Below, one piece after another: positions 1-8,102 of a DNA stretch of 64,000 nucleotides. The DNA comes from Blastopirellula marina (GTDB taxonomy: Bacteria > Planctomycetota > Planctomycetia > Pirellulales > Pirellulaceae): assembly GCF_002967765.1 (NCBI RefSeq), contig NZ_PUHY01000012.1:806001-870000 (forward strand), in the 5' to 3' direction. The notes below the pieces were generated by a model. That model was not told where the DNA came from and ran no database searches. It worked only from the letters and a program-made list of their open reading frames with translations. The translations under genes and the position numbers were made by a program. Positions within the stretch are counted from its first letter, which is position 1. Each line of letters starts with the position of its first letter.

Positions 1-770
1 TCTTCGCGATGATAGGGACTAATCAACGAAAAACCAATCCGTAGCCCGGCTCCGGCGGCCAACACGATCGCCGTGAGCTCGAAGGGACCATGCGCCGTAA
101 CGAACTCGAAGAAGTGGTCGCTGATTTCCTCCGATACATTGGGACTGGCCATGTGACCAAATACCGTTCCCAGTGTGGCCGCGTTGAATAGCAAGATGCA
201 TAGGCCGCCGATCACCGTGATTCCGACGACGAAGCACTGAATACCGATACCCGTATTATGATTCACGTAAAAGGCAGCACCCGACGCGGTAGGCGTGCTG
301 CTGTTAGGAGCTTGCGAATACATCTGCTCCATCTGATCAATTGTTTCGGAACCAACGATTTCGTTGGCGAAATTTGGGAAGCGATCTGGATTGGCGGCCA
401 TGAATCCTGATAACAAGAAGACCGCCCAGAACAGCCAGAAGGTAAGCTGGACACAACGATCCTTGAAGATTTCACGGGGAATTTGTCGGAGCAGCAAATC
501 ACCGATGTGCGCCCAATCGATCCGACGACTTCGGTACAACTGCCCGTGTGCTCGACCTACGAGTTTGTGTAAATACTCGACGATGTTTGGAGGGAGTTGA
601 TACGAGTCCGCTAAGGCCAAGTCGGCGCACGCTGCGCGATATAACGCAGCGAAACGAGCCACATTTCGAGCCCCGATCGTTTTCTTACGCGAGGTCGCCA
701 TCTGCGAGCAAAGGTTCTCTAGCTCTTGCCAGTAAACCCTTCGCTTTTCAATAAGATGAGCAACTTTCAT
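1..770 (-). CDS. SpoIIM-family integral membrane protein (partial, runs off left edge)
   Basis: An open frame reads from the ATG at 770 down to base 1 without a stop, so the C-terminus lies outside the window. The N-terminal ~100 residues are soluble and rich in Arg/Ala; hydrophobic helices follow (about 105-125, 175-200 and 225-245). The pattern, with a motif close to TAHGPFELTAIVLAAGAG, is that of the stage II sporulation protein M family. In non-sporulating bacteria such proteins usually sit beside RDD, MoxR and DUF58 genes. GGAAG lies 6 bases before the ATG. The gene follows the RDD gene by 11 bases on the same strand, so the two form one operon. Function is unknown outside sporulation; a role in membrane remodelling is only inference. 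Confidence 0.8.
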   Translation of the reverse strand, partial: MKVAHLIEKRRVYWQELENLCSQMATSRKKTIGARNVARFAALYRAACADLALADSYQLPPNIVEYLHKLVGRAHGQLYRSRRIDWAHIGDLLLRQIPREIFKDRCVQLTFWLFWAVFLLSGFMAANPDRFPNFANEIVGSETIDQMEQMYSQAPNSSTPTASGAAFYVNHNTGIGIQCFVVGITVIGGLCILLFNAATLGTVFGHMASPNVSEEISDHFFEFVTAHGPFELTAIVLAAGAGLRIGFSLISPYHRE

Positions 771-781
771 CGAGGCTTCCT

Positions 782-1717
782 TTACTTCGTTCCGGCGGAC
801 ACCGGCGCGCTGGGCTGTCCGTAGGTAAGTGACTGAGCCGGATTTTGCAGCAGCTCGTTATCATCGCTCGTTCCATCGGACGATTGCCGCGAAAGGAAGG
901 TTCGATAATAGAGGGCGCAGAGCAGTAAATCGTAGCTGGTATCGGTAGGCAGGCCAAATTTTTCCAGCAGCGGTTCGGCCAAATGGCGAGCGATTTCGCG
1001 CCGTCTGGCCGTAGTGAAATATCGCCTTCGCTCGACGTAAGTGGCCACTGCTTTAACCATGCTGCGGGGAGCAACAAAGTTGGGCGGAATATAATCTGCC
1101 AGCAAGCGGGCTCGATCGTCTTCGATCTTGGCAATCTTCATCAGCCACGAACGGTCTTCGATTACTACCATCGTACCGGCAATTAAGTCGCCGATACGTT
1201 GAAAGCGGCGATTGAAGATCGGAACCAACAGCGCGAATAGAAACGTCAGCACGATAGGGCCGTCGTACATTTCTTCACGCATCCAAGCGAATGGAAGAGG
1301 AACCATTGGCCACATGTCAACATAACGAAACAGATTTCGCACAGCGGATTGGAACGCGTTGATCGGCTCGCCGTCGTCGGTGGTAACGCGGAGGTTGAGC
1401 AGCCACTTGCCTGGCGTGGTACCGTTCCACCAATATTCAAAGGCGGCCATGTAGAACCAATTAAAGAAGAAAGCCGCCATGGTTCCGATTGCGGCCAAGA
1501 GATCTTCGAGGCCAGCACCGACGAACAAGTTGCCGACGCCCATCAGCATGATGACGATGAACGCGGCCAACATAACGGCAGCGCGGATGAACAAATCAAG
1601 CAGGAACGCCAATAGGCGACGGAACGGTCCGGCGACCTGATAATTGAACGCGATGTTCTCTGGCGTCACGACCTTGAATTGCGAGTCGATCGCCTCGGTG
1701 TTCCACGGAGCTGCCAT
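782..1717 (-). CDS. RDD family membrane protein
   Basis: The 311-residue product has an N-terminal RDD domain. After a short soluble start it shows the conserved Arg and Asp around residues 33-41 (RRLLAFLLDLFIR), a long hydrophobic helix, a second helix, the family loop GTTPGKWLLNLRV at about 100-112 and a third helix near 155-170. The last ~115 residues are charged and lack a recognisable domain. RDD proteins are small membrane proteins; some act in cation/proton exchange or stress tolerance, and many have no known role. It lies 11 bases upstream of a SpoIIM-like gene on the same strand. This pair is a common neighbour of MoxR ATPase operons, so such genes may lie left of the window. Confidence 0.82.
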   Translation of the reverse strand: MAAPWNTEAIDSQFKVVTPENIAFNYQVAGPFRRLLAFLLDLFIRAAVMLAAFIVIMLMGVGNLFVGAGLEDLLAAIGTMAAFFFNWFYMAAFEYWWNGTTPGKWLLNLRVTTDDGEPINAFQSAVRNLFRYVDMWPMVPLPFAWMREEMYDGPIVLTFLFALLVPIFNRRFQRIGDLIAGTMVVIEDRSWLMKIAKIEDDRARLLADYIPPNFVAPRSMVKAVATYVERRRYFTTARRREIARHLAEPLLEKFGLPTDTSYDLLLCALYYRTFLSRQSSDGTSDDNELLQNPAQSLTYGQPSAPVSAGTK

Positions 1718-2048
1718 CGAGGAGCTTTTCTACCTTTTCAGGGATCGGCCTGGATTCTTACGATGCTGCCGAATCAAGATGAGCTAAGGGCACGAGGATT
1801 TCCCTGTCATGTCATCAGACGAGCTTCTTCAAGTCTAACGTAAGCGAAGAGCCGCTGACGAGGACTCGTCCAGATTAATCCGTTTTCGACCCCCTCAACA
1901 GAGGTGAAGTTGATTTCTCGCTATTTAACCGGCGGAAAGTGTTTGCTGCCACGGCGAGATTAATGAGATTCGATTGCGAACCCCTTCCATTGACCGGTAA
2001 GATGACTCGATAGTGATCCCTTTCCAACCTAGTTTTCGGGATACAAGG
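1718..2048. other. Intergenic region between divergent genes
   Basis: No convincing gene is seen here. It must carry the promoters of the leftward RDD-SpoIIM operon and of the rightward endonuclease-like gene, but I cannot pick a clear -35/-10 pair. A short perfect inverted repeat (GACGAG, two bases, CTCGTC) lies at 1857-1870. Confidence 0.4.
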
Positions 2049-2522
2049 ATGTCACGCATACGCATCGTGATGGGTAAAGTCCCTGACCTGAAGTTTCGAG
2101 TTACGGAAAATGCTTTGCCTAGCGGTGGCTTTCGTACCCGTAGTATCGAAGGGCAAATTCGGTATTGCCCTGGTCGTGGACCACACAGTGGAAACTTTCG
2201 CTCGAACTTCGATCACTACGGCCATTTGATCGCCGACCAATTTGGCGGACCAGGGGATGCGGCTTCTGGCAACATTGTCGCCATGCATGGTCACGCCAAT
2301 AACGGTGCCGGCGGCCAGTACAAGCGAATGGAGGACGATGTCAAACGGCTTCTTTTCGATCGCGAGGCCTTCATGAAGGTGGATGTTGGCTATAAAGCCA
2401 CAGCCGACTTGAGGCCACACGTTTTTGAGGTTTTTGTCCGCTTTGCCAACGGGATGCATTCGCGTTGGCGTATCTTCAACTTTTACCCAGGCATTCCGAA
2501 TCCTGCTTTGGCCAAACGCTGA
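2049..2522 (+). CDS. DNA/RNA non-specific endonuclease-like protein (Endonuclease_NS_2 type)
   Basis: This small soluble protein (157 residues from the ATG at 2049; 169 from an in-frame GTG at 2013) resembles the Endonuclease_NS_2 domain, the betabetaalpha-metal nuclease fold common in polymorphic toxins. The match rests on HYGHLIADQFGG, where the H-x-G-H block would hold the catalytic His, followed by a short stretch with a conserved Asn (GHANNGAGGQY) and KRMEDDV. The usual acidic residue two places before the GH pair is His here. There is no signal peptide, delivery domain or adjacent immunity gene, so it is a bare nuclease-like domain. The start is uncertain because neither candidate has a strong ribosome site. 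Family assignment is by motif only. Confidence 0.6.
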   Translation: MSRIRIVMGKVPDLKFRVTENALPSGGFRTRSIEGQIRYCPGRGPHSGNFRSNFDHYGHLIADQFGGPGDAASGNIVAMHGHANNGAGGQYKRMEDDVKRLLFDREAFMKVDVGYKATADLRPHVFEVFVRFANGMHSRWRIFNFYPGIPNPALAKR

Positions 2523-2553
2523 CGCGACTTCCTGTCTTTCCCTCGGCCACCCG

Positions 2554-3636
2554 TCATCCTTTGAACCAGCCTCGAGCGTAGAACCAGCCGAGGAACGCAA
2601 CCCCAACGGCGATCATCAGCCCCCAGCAGTAGATATAGCCGTACTTCCAATTGATCCACGGCATGTTCTCGAAGTTCATACCGTACACACCGGCGATGAA
2701 GCTGAGCGGGATAAAGACAGTCGCGATTATTGTTAGCGTTTTCGTGACTTCATTGGCTCGTTGGCTCGTGAGCGCGAAGTGAAAGTCACGCAGGTCGGAA
2801 CAAATCTGCCGGTAGGTATCGATCGCATCAAGCAACTGCGAGATGTGGTCGTCGGCGTCGCGGAGGAAGACGATCGTATTGGCGGTGTAGCGGGTAAAGT
2901 TGGTGCTCATCAAGTTGCGGATCGCTTCCTTGTGAGGCAACAGATTTCGGCGAATTGTCAGCAAATCGCTGCTTATCTTCTGAATCTCTGGAATCAAGTC
3001 ATTCGTATAACCGGCCGCCAGTGGGTCATCAATTTCGTCGAGACGATCTCCAAACGTCTCGACGACCGGGAAGTAATGATCGATCACCGAGTCCATTAAT
3101 GCGTAAGAAAGATAGTCGGGGCCCATCTGGCGAATTCGGCCAACTGACTTCCGCAAACGGACGCGGATAGGATCGAGAAGATCGTCGAGGCCAGCTTCTT
3201 CGATCGTGATCACGTAATTCTCGCCCACCACCAAGCAAAGCTGACGGGTATCGAGCCGAGGGACCATTTCCACCATTCGGACGACTAGGAATGAATAGTC
3301 CCCATACTCTTCCGCCTTGGCTCGCTGATGCGTGTGGAGGATGTCTTCATACACCAGGGGATGCAGATCGAACATGTTTGCCAATTGACGCAGCTTTGAC
3401 GTATCACCCAAGCCATGCACGTGGATCCAGGTCACATCATAGTTGCCTAAATACTCACGGATATCATCCGGGTCGTCGATCTCGGCCTCGACGTACTCTT
3501 CTGGGCCGAATGCCGCCACCGTCATGTGACTGGTGGTTTCTTCCTCAGGCTTAGTCGCCGTGCCCGGTGCCGAGCCAGGGGGCGTGCGACGCTCAAATGG
3601 ACGTCGAAGAAATTGCAAATCGATCGGTAACTTCAT
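2554..3636 (-). CDS. corA: CorA-type magnesium/divalent metal transporter
   Basis: The 360-residue product has the CorA layout: a large acidic N-terminal cytoplasmic domain, long helices at roughly 190-290, and two C-terminal membrane helices. The signature GMN is at 319-321 (VYGMNFENMPW) at the end of the first membrane helix. CorA forms a pentameric channel for Mg2+ and sometimes Co2+ or Ni2+ in the inner membrane. An extra Pro/Thr/Glu-rich stretch of ~35 residues precedes the domain. Its ATG comes 2 bases after the stop of the upstream sulfatase gene, so translation of the two is probably coupled. Length and motif make the assignment secure; the transported ion is not shown by sequence. 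Confidence 0.93.
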   Translation of the reverse strand: MKLPIDLQFLRRPFERRTPPGSAPGTATKPEEETTSHMTVAAFGPEEYVEAEIDDPDDIREYLGNYDVTWIHVHGLGDTSKLRQLANMFDLHPLVYEDILHTHQRAKAEEYGDYSFLVVRMVEMVPRLDTRQLCLVVGENYVITIEEAGLDDLLDPIRVRLRKSVGRIRQMGPDYLSYALMDSVIDHYFPVVETFGDRLDEIDDPLAAGYTNDLIPEIQKISSDLLTIRRNLLPHKEAIRNLMSTNFTRYTANTIVFLRDADDHISQLLDAIDTYRQICSDLRDFHFALTSQRANEVTKTLTIIATVFIPLSFIAGVYGMNFENMPWINWKYGYIYCWGLMIAVGVAFLGWFYARGWFKG

Positions 3637-3638
3637 GT

Positions 3639-5087
3639 CTATTTCGCATCCTGAGCGGCTTCGAGCAGCATCGCGACAACTTCCGGTTTTTCGGTCGCCA
3701 GATTGTAGACTGGATCAGGAGTCTCGCGTATGTCGTACAACTCGATGTTTTCCATTTTTCCGTTGCGATTTTGAGCAATCAGGCGGTAGTCTTGTGAGCG
3801 AACACTGACCTGACCGCGTTGCCAATAACTGATTGCCTGATCACGAACCGAATTCTTCTCGCCACGGATAACGGGGCCCTGACTGACACCATCGAGAGAA
3901 AAGGTGGTTTCCCGGAACTTCGGCTCGCACAAATCGATCAGCGTCGGATAGATATCCAATGTCTCGGCTAAGGCCTCGGTTGCCTGACCTTGGTCGGTCA
4001 CGCCAGGGACTTTGATGTAGAGTGGACTCTTGAGTGCTCGCTCCAGCGAAGAATGCTTTCCCCAGATCGCGCTTTCTCCAAGATGCCAGCCGTGGTCACC
4101 CCATACAACGATGATGGTCGACCGGTCGAGGCCCGTTTCCTTGAGCGCGGTCAATACCTTGCCGATTTGCCGATCGGTGTAACGGACGCATGCCAGGTAG
4201 GCTTTGCGAGCTTTGATCTGGTCTTCTTCGGCCAAAGGGTTTGTCTTTGGATAGTCGGTCCGGTATCGATAGAACTCGCCTGACTTATGCCAATAGGCGG
4301 TCTCTGGTTTGGTTCCATGCGGGGCTGGTTCGATTTCCATCTGATCGACCGCTTCCCAGTCTTGCTTCGTTGCCACGAAGGGAAGATGCGGTTTGAAGAA
4401 TCCTAGGCCAAGGAAAAAACGCTTACCGCTTTGTTGATAGCCTTGAAGTGTTTCGATCGCCTTCTCTGCCATCAAGCCATCGGGCAGGTCGGTGTCTTCC
4501 TCTGCTATGAACTCCATGAGATCAGCATGTCCTTGGCCATCTTCGCGATGTTTGCCGTTGGCGTACGCGAAGAAGATTCCCCAGCCGCGCTTCCACGGAC
4601 CATAGGGGGTGGCCAATTCATCCCAGGCATGAGGGACTTCGTCGCGTCCGTCACCCTTGCCGTTGTAGGCGTACACCTTACCGTCGGCTGTGTGTGACAC
4701 CTTGCCGATCAGGGTGGTATGGTAACCACTGCGGCGAAAGAGTTCCGGCATGGTTTGGGCGGAAGGAAGCTTCTGCCGCGAAAGAGCCGTCTTGCCATTA
4801 TAGAGAGCCTCGTTCCCCATTGCCTGGGAATGCTGAGGGCTGCGCCCCGTTAGCAGGGCGAATCGCGAGGCTCCGCAGGTTGGAACTTGCACGAAATGCT
4901 GCCGGAAGACGCACGACGACTGGGCCAGTTCATCCAAGTTCGGGCTGACCGTCGGGGAACGTCCGAAGATACCAAGTTCCGGTCGCAAGTCATCCACCGC
5001 GATGAATAGAACGTTGTAGTTATTCTCTCCCATCGCGTTGGCGGGGAGTGCCAGCAGGGCCAGGGCGAGTATTAAGGTGCGAATCAT
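3639..5087 (-). CDS. Secreted sulfatase, iduronate-2-sulfatase-like
   Basis: This is a type I sulfatase of 482 residues. The start is set at the ATG at 5087, where the signal peptide MIRTLILALALLALPANA begins; the frame extends upstream but that part is not signal-like. The metal-binding Asp pair is at VDDLRPELG. The formylglycine precursor is C71 in CGASR, a C-x-A-x-R form of the consensus. GDHGWHLGE later in the protein supplies further metal and substrate contacts. Overall order resembles iduronate-2-sulfatase and related planctomycete enzymes, which remove sulfate esters from glycans after activation by formylglycine-generating enzyme. It is followed after 2 bases by corA. Substrate cannot be told from sequence. 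Confidence 0.92.
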   Translation of the reverse strand: MIRTLILALALLALPANAMGENNYNVLFIAVDDLRPELGIFGRSPTVSPNLDELAQSSCVFRQHFVQVPTCGASRFALLTGRSPQHSQAMGNEALYNGKTALSRQKLPSAQTMPELFRRSGYHTTLIGKVSHTADGKVYAYNGKGDGRDEVPHAWDELATPYGPWKRGWGIFFAYANGKHREDGQGHADLMEFIAEEDTDLPDGLMAEKAIETLQGYQQSGKRFFLGLGFFKPHLPFVATKQDWEAVDQMEIEPAPHGTKPETAYWHKSGEFYRYRTDYPKTNPLAEEDQIKARKAYLACVRYTDRQIGKVLTALKETGLDRSTIIVVWGDHGWHLGESAIWGKHSSLERALKSPLYIKVPGVTDQGQATEALAETLDIYPTLIDLCEPKFRETTFSLDGVSQGPVIRGEKNSVRDQAISYWQRGQVSVRSQDYRLIAQNRNGKMENIELYDIRETPDPVYNLATEKPEVVAMLLEAAQDAK

Positions 5088-5293
5088 AGCGAATTTCTCG
5101 TAGAAAGGTGCGCAATTGGGACCTTCATACCTAATCGATACTGTCCGTCCAGGCAAGGTTCCCCCGCTTGCCGGGACTAGTCCGCCGTGCCCTGTTTATG
5201 TAGGCTAAACGAAGTCTTTTTCAGGGTCCGCAAGCCGCTATTATCCCGCCAGGGGACCCCAGCGGCGCACCCCGCGATCTGGGATATTGGTTA

Positions 5294-6472
5294 GTGGCAA
5301 CGGATTCAGCCCAACGAAACGAAGCAGGCGATCTGTCGGGAAAACGGATCGCTATTGTCGGCAAGCTGGCCGGCATGACGCGGCGCGAGGTCTTCGCAGC
5401 ATTGCGCGAGGCGGATGCGCATCCCAGCGAAAAGGTCGATCAACGGGTCGATATCATCGTCTTTGGCGAGAACGACTTGACCGATCTGGGCGACCAAGGT
5501 ATCTCGGAAGAACTGCAAGAGAAAGCCGCCGCCGGCGAGCTTCAATTCATCAGCGAAACCACCCTCTGGCAGTGGTTGGGCCTGATCGAACCACATCAGA
5601 AACTGCATCGGTTGTACACACCAGCGATGCTATCCGACTTGCTGGGCGTTTCCAAATCGATCATTCGTCGGTGGCATCGACGGGGGCTGATCGTTCCCGC
5701 GCGCCAAGTTCGTAGTTTGCCTTACTTCGATTACCACGAAGTTGCTTCGGCCAAACAGTTAGCGGGCATGCTGGCTTCGGGGATGTCGCCGGAAAAGATC
5801 GAACGCCAGTTATCGGCAATCTCAGAATATTACCCGGACGTTCAACGACCATTGACGCAGCTATCGGTGATTGTGCAAGGAAGCGAGATCTTATTGCGGC
5901 AAGGGGAAGGCCTGCTCGAACCGGGCGGACAGATGCGGTTCGATTTCGATCGAGACGATGACTTCTCGATCGCGTTCAACGTGGTTGATCCGAGTCATGA
6001 TTTGCCAGAGACGGCAGAGGCCTGGGAGTCGCGGGCAGCGGACTATGAAGACGACGAACAATTGGACGAAGCGATTCGCTGCCTTCGTTCGGCTTTGTCA
6101 GTCGGTGGTCCGTCGGCCGATCGTTCGTTTCGCTTGGCCGAATTACTCTATCGAGCCGGTCATCTGGGCGGGGCGATTGAACGCTACTATGTCGTCATCG
6201 AACAAGAGCCGGAAATGATCGAGGCCAGGGCCAACTTGGGTTGCGTGCTCGCCGAGACGGGACAGCTTGTCGAAGCGGTCTCGGCCCTGCGTGAAGCGAT
6301 TGAAGTGTATGACGACTATTGCGATGCCCACTATCACCTGGCCCGCGTACTCGATGACTTGGGGCGCGAACGGGAAGCGAAATCGCACTGGGAGAAATGC
6401 CTCGCCCTGAACCCTGATTCTCCCTGGGCTGACGAGGCGTATGCGCGACTTAATCCTGCTGAAGAGGATTAG
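5294..6472 (+). CDS. BRCT - MerR-type HTH - TPR protein
   Basis: The 392-residue soluble protein starts with GTG. Residues 14-98 look like a BRCT domain (LSGKRIAIVGKLAGMTRREV, ending with a Trp at LWQWLG). Residues 107-178 look like a MerR-family winged helix: YTPAMLSDLLGVSKSIIRRW, a Tyr/Phe-containing wing and a following helix pair. From about 243 to the end there are TPR-like repeats ending in a typical NPDSPWADEAYARL unit. BRCT domains bind phosphopeptides or DNA ends, MerR domains bind DNA and TPRs bind proteins, so a DNA-linked regulatory or scaffold role is plausible but unproven. It is transcribed alone and ends at a strong two-way terminator. Confidence 0.85.
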   Translation: MATDSAQRNEAGDLSGKRIAIVGKLAGMTRREVFAALREADAHPSEKVDQRVDIIVFGENDLTDLGDQGISEELQEKAAAGELQFISETTLWQWLGLIEPHQKLHRLYTPAMLSDLLGVSKSIIRRWHRRGLIVPARQVRSLPYFDYHEVASAKQLAGMLASGMSPEKIERQLSAISEYYPDVQRPLTQLSVIVQGSEILLRQGEGLLEPGGQMRFDFDRDDDFSIAFNVVDPSHDLPETAEAWESRAADYEDDEQLDEAIRCLRSALSVGGPSADRSFRLAELLYRAGHLGGAIERYYVVIEQEPEMIEARANLGCVLAETGQLVEAVSALREAIEVYDDYCDAHYHLARVLDDLGREREAKSHWEKCLALNPDSPWADEAYARLNPAEED

Positions 6473-6501
6473 TTCACGAGTTCCGAGAGGTACCCATACA
6501 A

Positions 6502-6535
6502 TAAAAAAGGGCTCGCCTTGGCGAGCCCTTTTTTC
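6502..6535. terminator. Bidirectional intrinsic terminator
   Basis: A GGGCTCGCC/GGCGAGCCC hairpin is flanked by an A-tract on the left and a T-tract on the right. It can stop transcription of both convergent neighbours. Confidence 0.9.
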
Positions 6536-6557
6536 TGTTCTCTTTTGCTGGAAACGC

Positions 6558-7802
6558 TTACTCCGTACCCAGGTTCACTTCCAAACCAGGGATCTGCGAT
6601 TCGAGCTTAGCGGCGCCTTCTTTCGTGACGCCAGTTTGCCAGAGGTAGAGATGCTTCAGGTTCGGCAGGTTCGCCAAAACACCAACCCCATCGTCAGTGA
6701 CCGGAGTGCCATACAAATTTAAATAAACCAGATTCGGATGAGCTGCCAGATAGATCAACGCATCATCGGTTACCTTGGTCTTGGCCAGATTCAATCGCTG
6801 AAGGTTCGGCAATCCTACCAAGGCCTTGATAGCTTCATCGGTAATATCGGTACCGCGGGCGTTGATTTCGACCACGTTGCGAAGGCCACGTACCAAGGCC
6901 AAGGCCTCGTCGTTGATTGGCTTGTCGCTGAGGTGGAAGGAAACGACCTTCTCGTCGGTGTTTTGGGCCAGCACATTCACCCGACCACCGCGAGCGTTGA
7001 TTTGCTTGATCGCTTCCTCTTCGGAGGCGTCATCGACGGTTGGCAGTGGATTGGCTTCCTGAGCAGCGACTAGCTTAAACTGGATCTTGACCGTATCGGC
7101 CAGGCTCTTCCGCATCTCGGCCATCAACTCGGCTTTGACCTCGGCCTTCAGTTCTTCTTTCAATTCCTGCTTCACCTCAGGCTTTAACTCGGTCTTGAGT
7201 TCTGCCTTGGCTTCCGCTTTGATCGCAGCTTTGCTTTCTGCTTTGATTTGATCCAATGCGGCACCGAGCATGGCCAAGCCGCTGCCAGCTGGAGCCGGAT
7301 CGACGTTTGGCTTGGGCTGTGGTGCTGGTTCGGGTTTGGGCTCCGGTTTTGGTTCCGGCATTGGCTCTGGCTTCGGTTCGGCCTTCGCAATTTCGGCAGG
7401 GAGATTCCCAGCGGCCATGTTGGCAGCGAAGGTCGGAGCCTTGTCGTCACCGCCAACTTTCATTTCGGCGATCTTATCGAGAACGGCCACCAGTTCTGCT
7501 TTTGCCGCGTCCTTTTCACCTTCCAGGCGATCTTTGCCGAAGTTGGCCTTGTCGACCAACTCGTCCATTGCTTGGCCGTAAGGGTTTCGCTCTTTCTTGC
7601 TCTGACCATCGACATGACAGACGTTGCACTTTGCGGTTTGCGCGGCGGCAACGAACTTCTTGCCAGCATCATCCTTCGGTTCTGGGGCAACGTACTTTTC
7701 GTTGAAGACCTCCCAGAAGAAAGGAATGGCCTGAGCGGGTTGGTGCAGGATGCCAACCGTCATCAAGGCCAACAGAGCGGAAAGGAGAATTCGTACGAAC
7801 AT
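6558..7802 (-). CDS. Exported protein with haem-c-type motif and leucine-rich repeats
   Basis: The 414-residue product has a signal peptide (about 1-25, ending AQA). A single C-x-x-C-H motif (C59, C62, H63) suggests covalent haem c attachment, although the surrounding segment is short and lacks an obvious distal Met. Next comes a Pro/Lys/Glu-rich linker (about 140-175) and a charged Lys/Glu/Ala region likely to be helical or coiled (about 185-235). The last ~150 residues are leucine-rich repeats with units like LPNLQRLNLAKTKVTDDAL. LRRs usually bind proteins. The mix suggests a periplasmic or surface redox or anchoring protein; the function is unknown. Confidence 0.8.
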   Translation of the reverse strand: MFVRILLSALLALMTVGILHQPAQAIPFFWEVFNEKYVAPEPKDDAGKKFVAAAQTAKCNVCHVDGQSKKERNPYGQAMDELVDKANFGKDRLEGEKDAAKAELVAVLDKIAEMKVGGDDKAPTFAANMAAGNLPAEIAKAEPKPEPMPEPKPEPKPEPAPQPKPNVDPAPAGSGLAMLGAALDQIKAESKAAIKAEAKAELKTELKPEVKQELKEELKAEVKAELMAEMRKSLADTVKIQFKLVAAQEANPLPTVDDASEEEAIKQINARGGRVNVLAQNTDEKVVSFHLSDKPINDEALALVRGLRNVVEINARGTDITDEAIKALVGLPNLQRLNLAKTKVTDDALIYLAAHPNLVYLNLYGTPVTDDGVGVLANLPNLKHLYLWQTGVTKEGAAKLESQIPGLEVNLGTE

Positions 7803-8102
7803 CGGGCTACCTCGACGTCTTCGGACGCAGTGGATGGGTGAATGCGGGAAGGAGCCAATCGGGAATGGCCGTACCGATCCCGTGGCTTTGGCAATTTGGG
7901 CGAGTTACTACGATTCTGGCTCGTAAAAGGGGATGATGCAAGCGCCCCAGGCAAATCGGGCAAAGAGTTTAGTGCTATTAAGCTATGTTGCGATGATTGC
8001 TCGGCTTAGCCGGACTGACAACGACTTGCCACAGGCTACCCAAGTTGCGTTACGATAGAGGGCCACGCACTTCCCCCCTCGATTATTTTCAAGGCTGACA
8101 TC
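7803..8102. other. Divergent intergenic region
   Basis: This holds no supported gene. It carries the leader regions of the leftward LRR gene and the rightward aldo/keto reductase gene. TTGCCA near 8029 and TACGAT about 19 bases later are a weak promoter candidate for the reductase. Confidence 0.35.
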
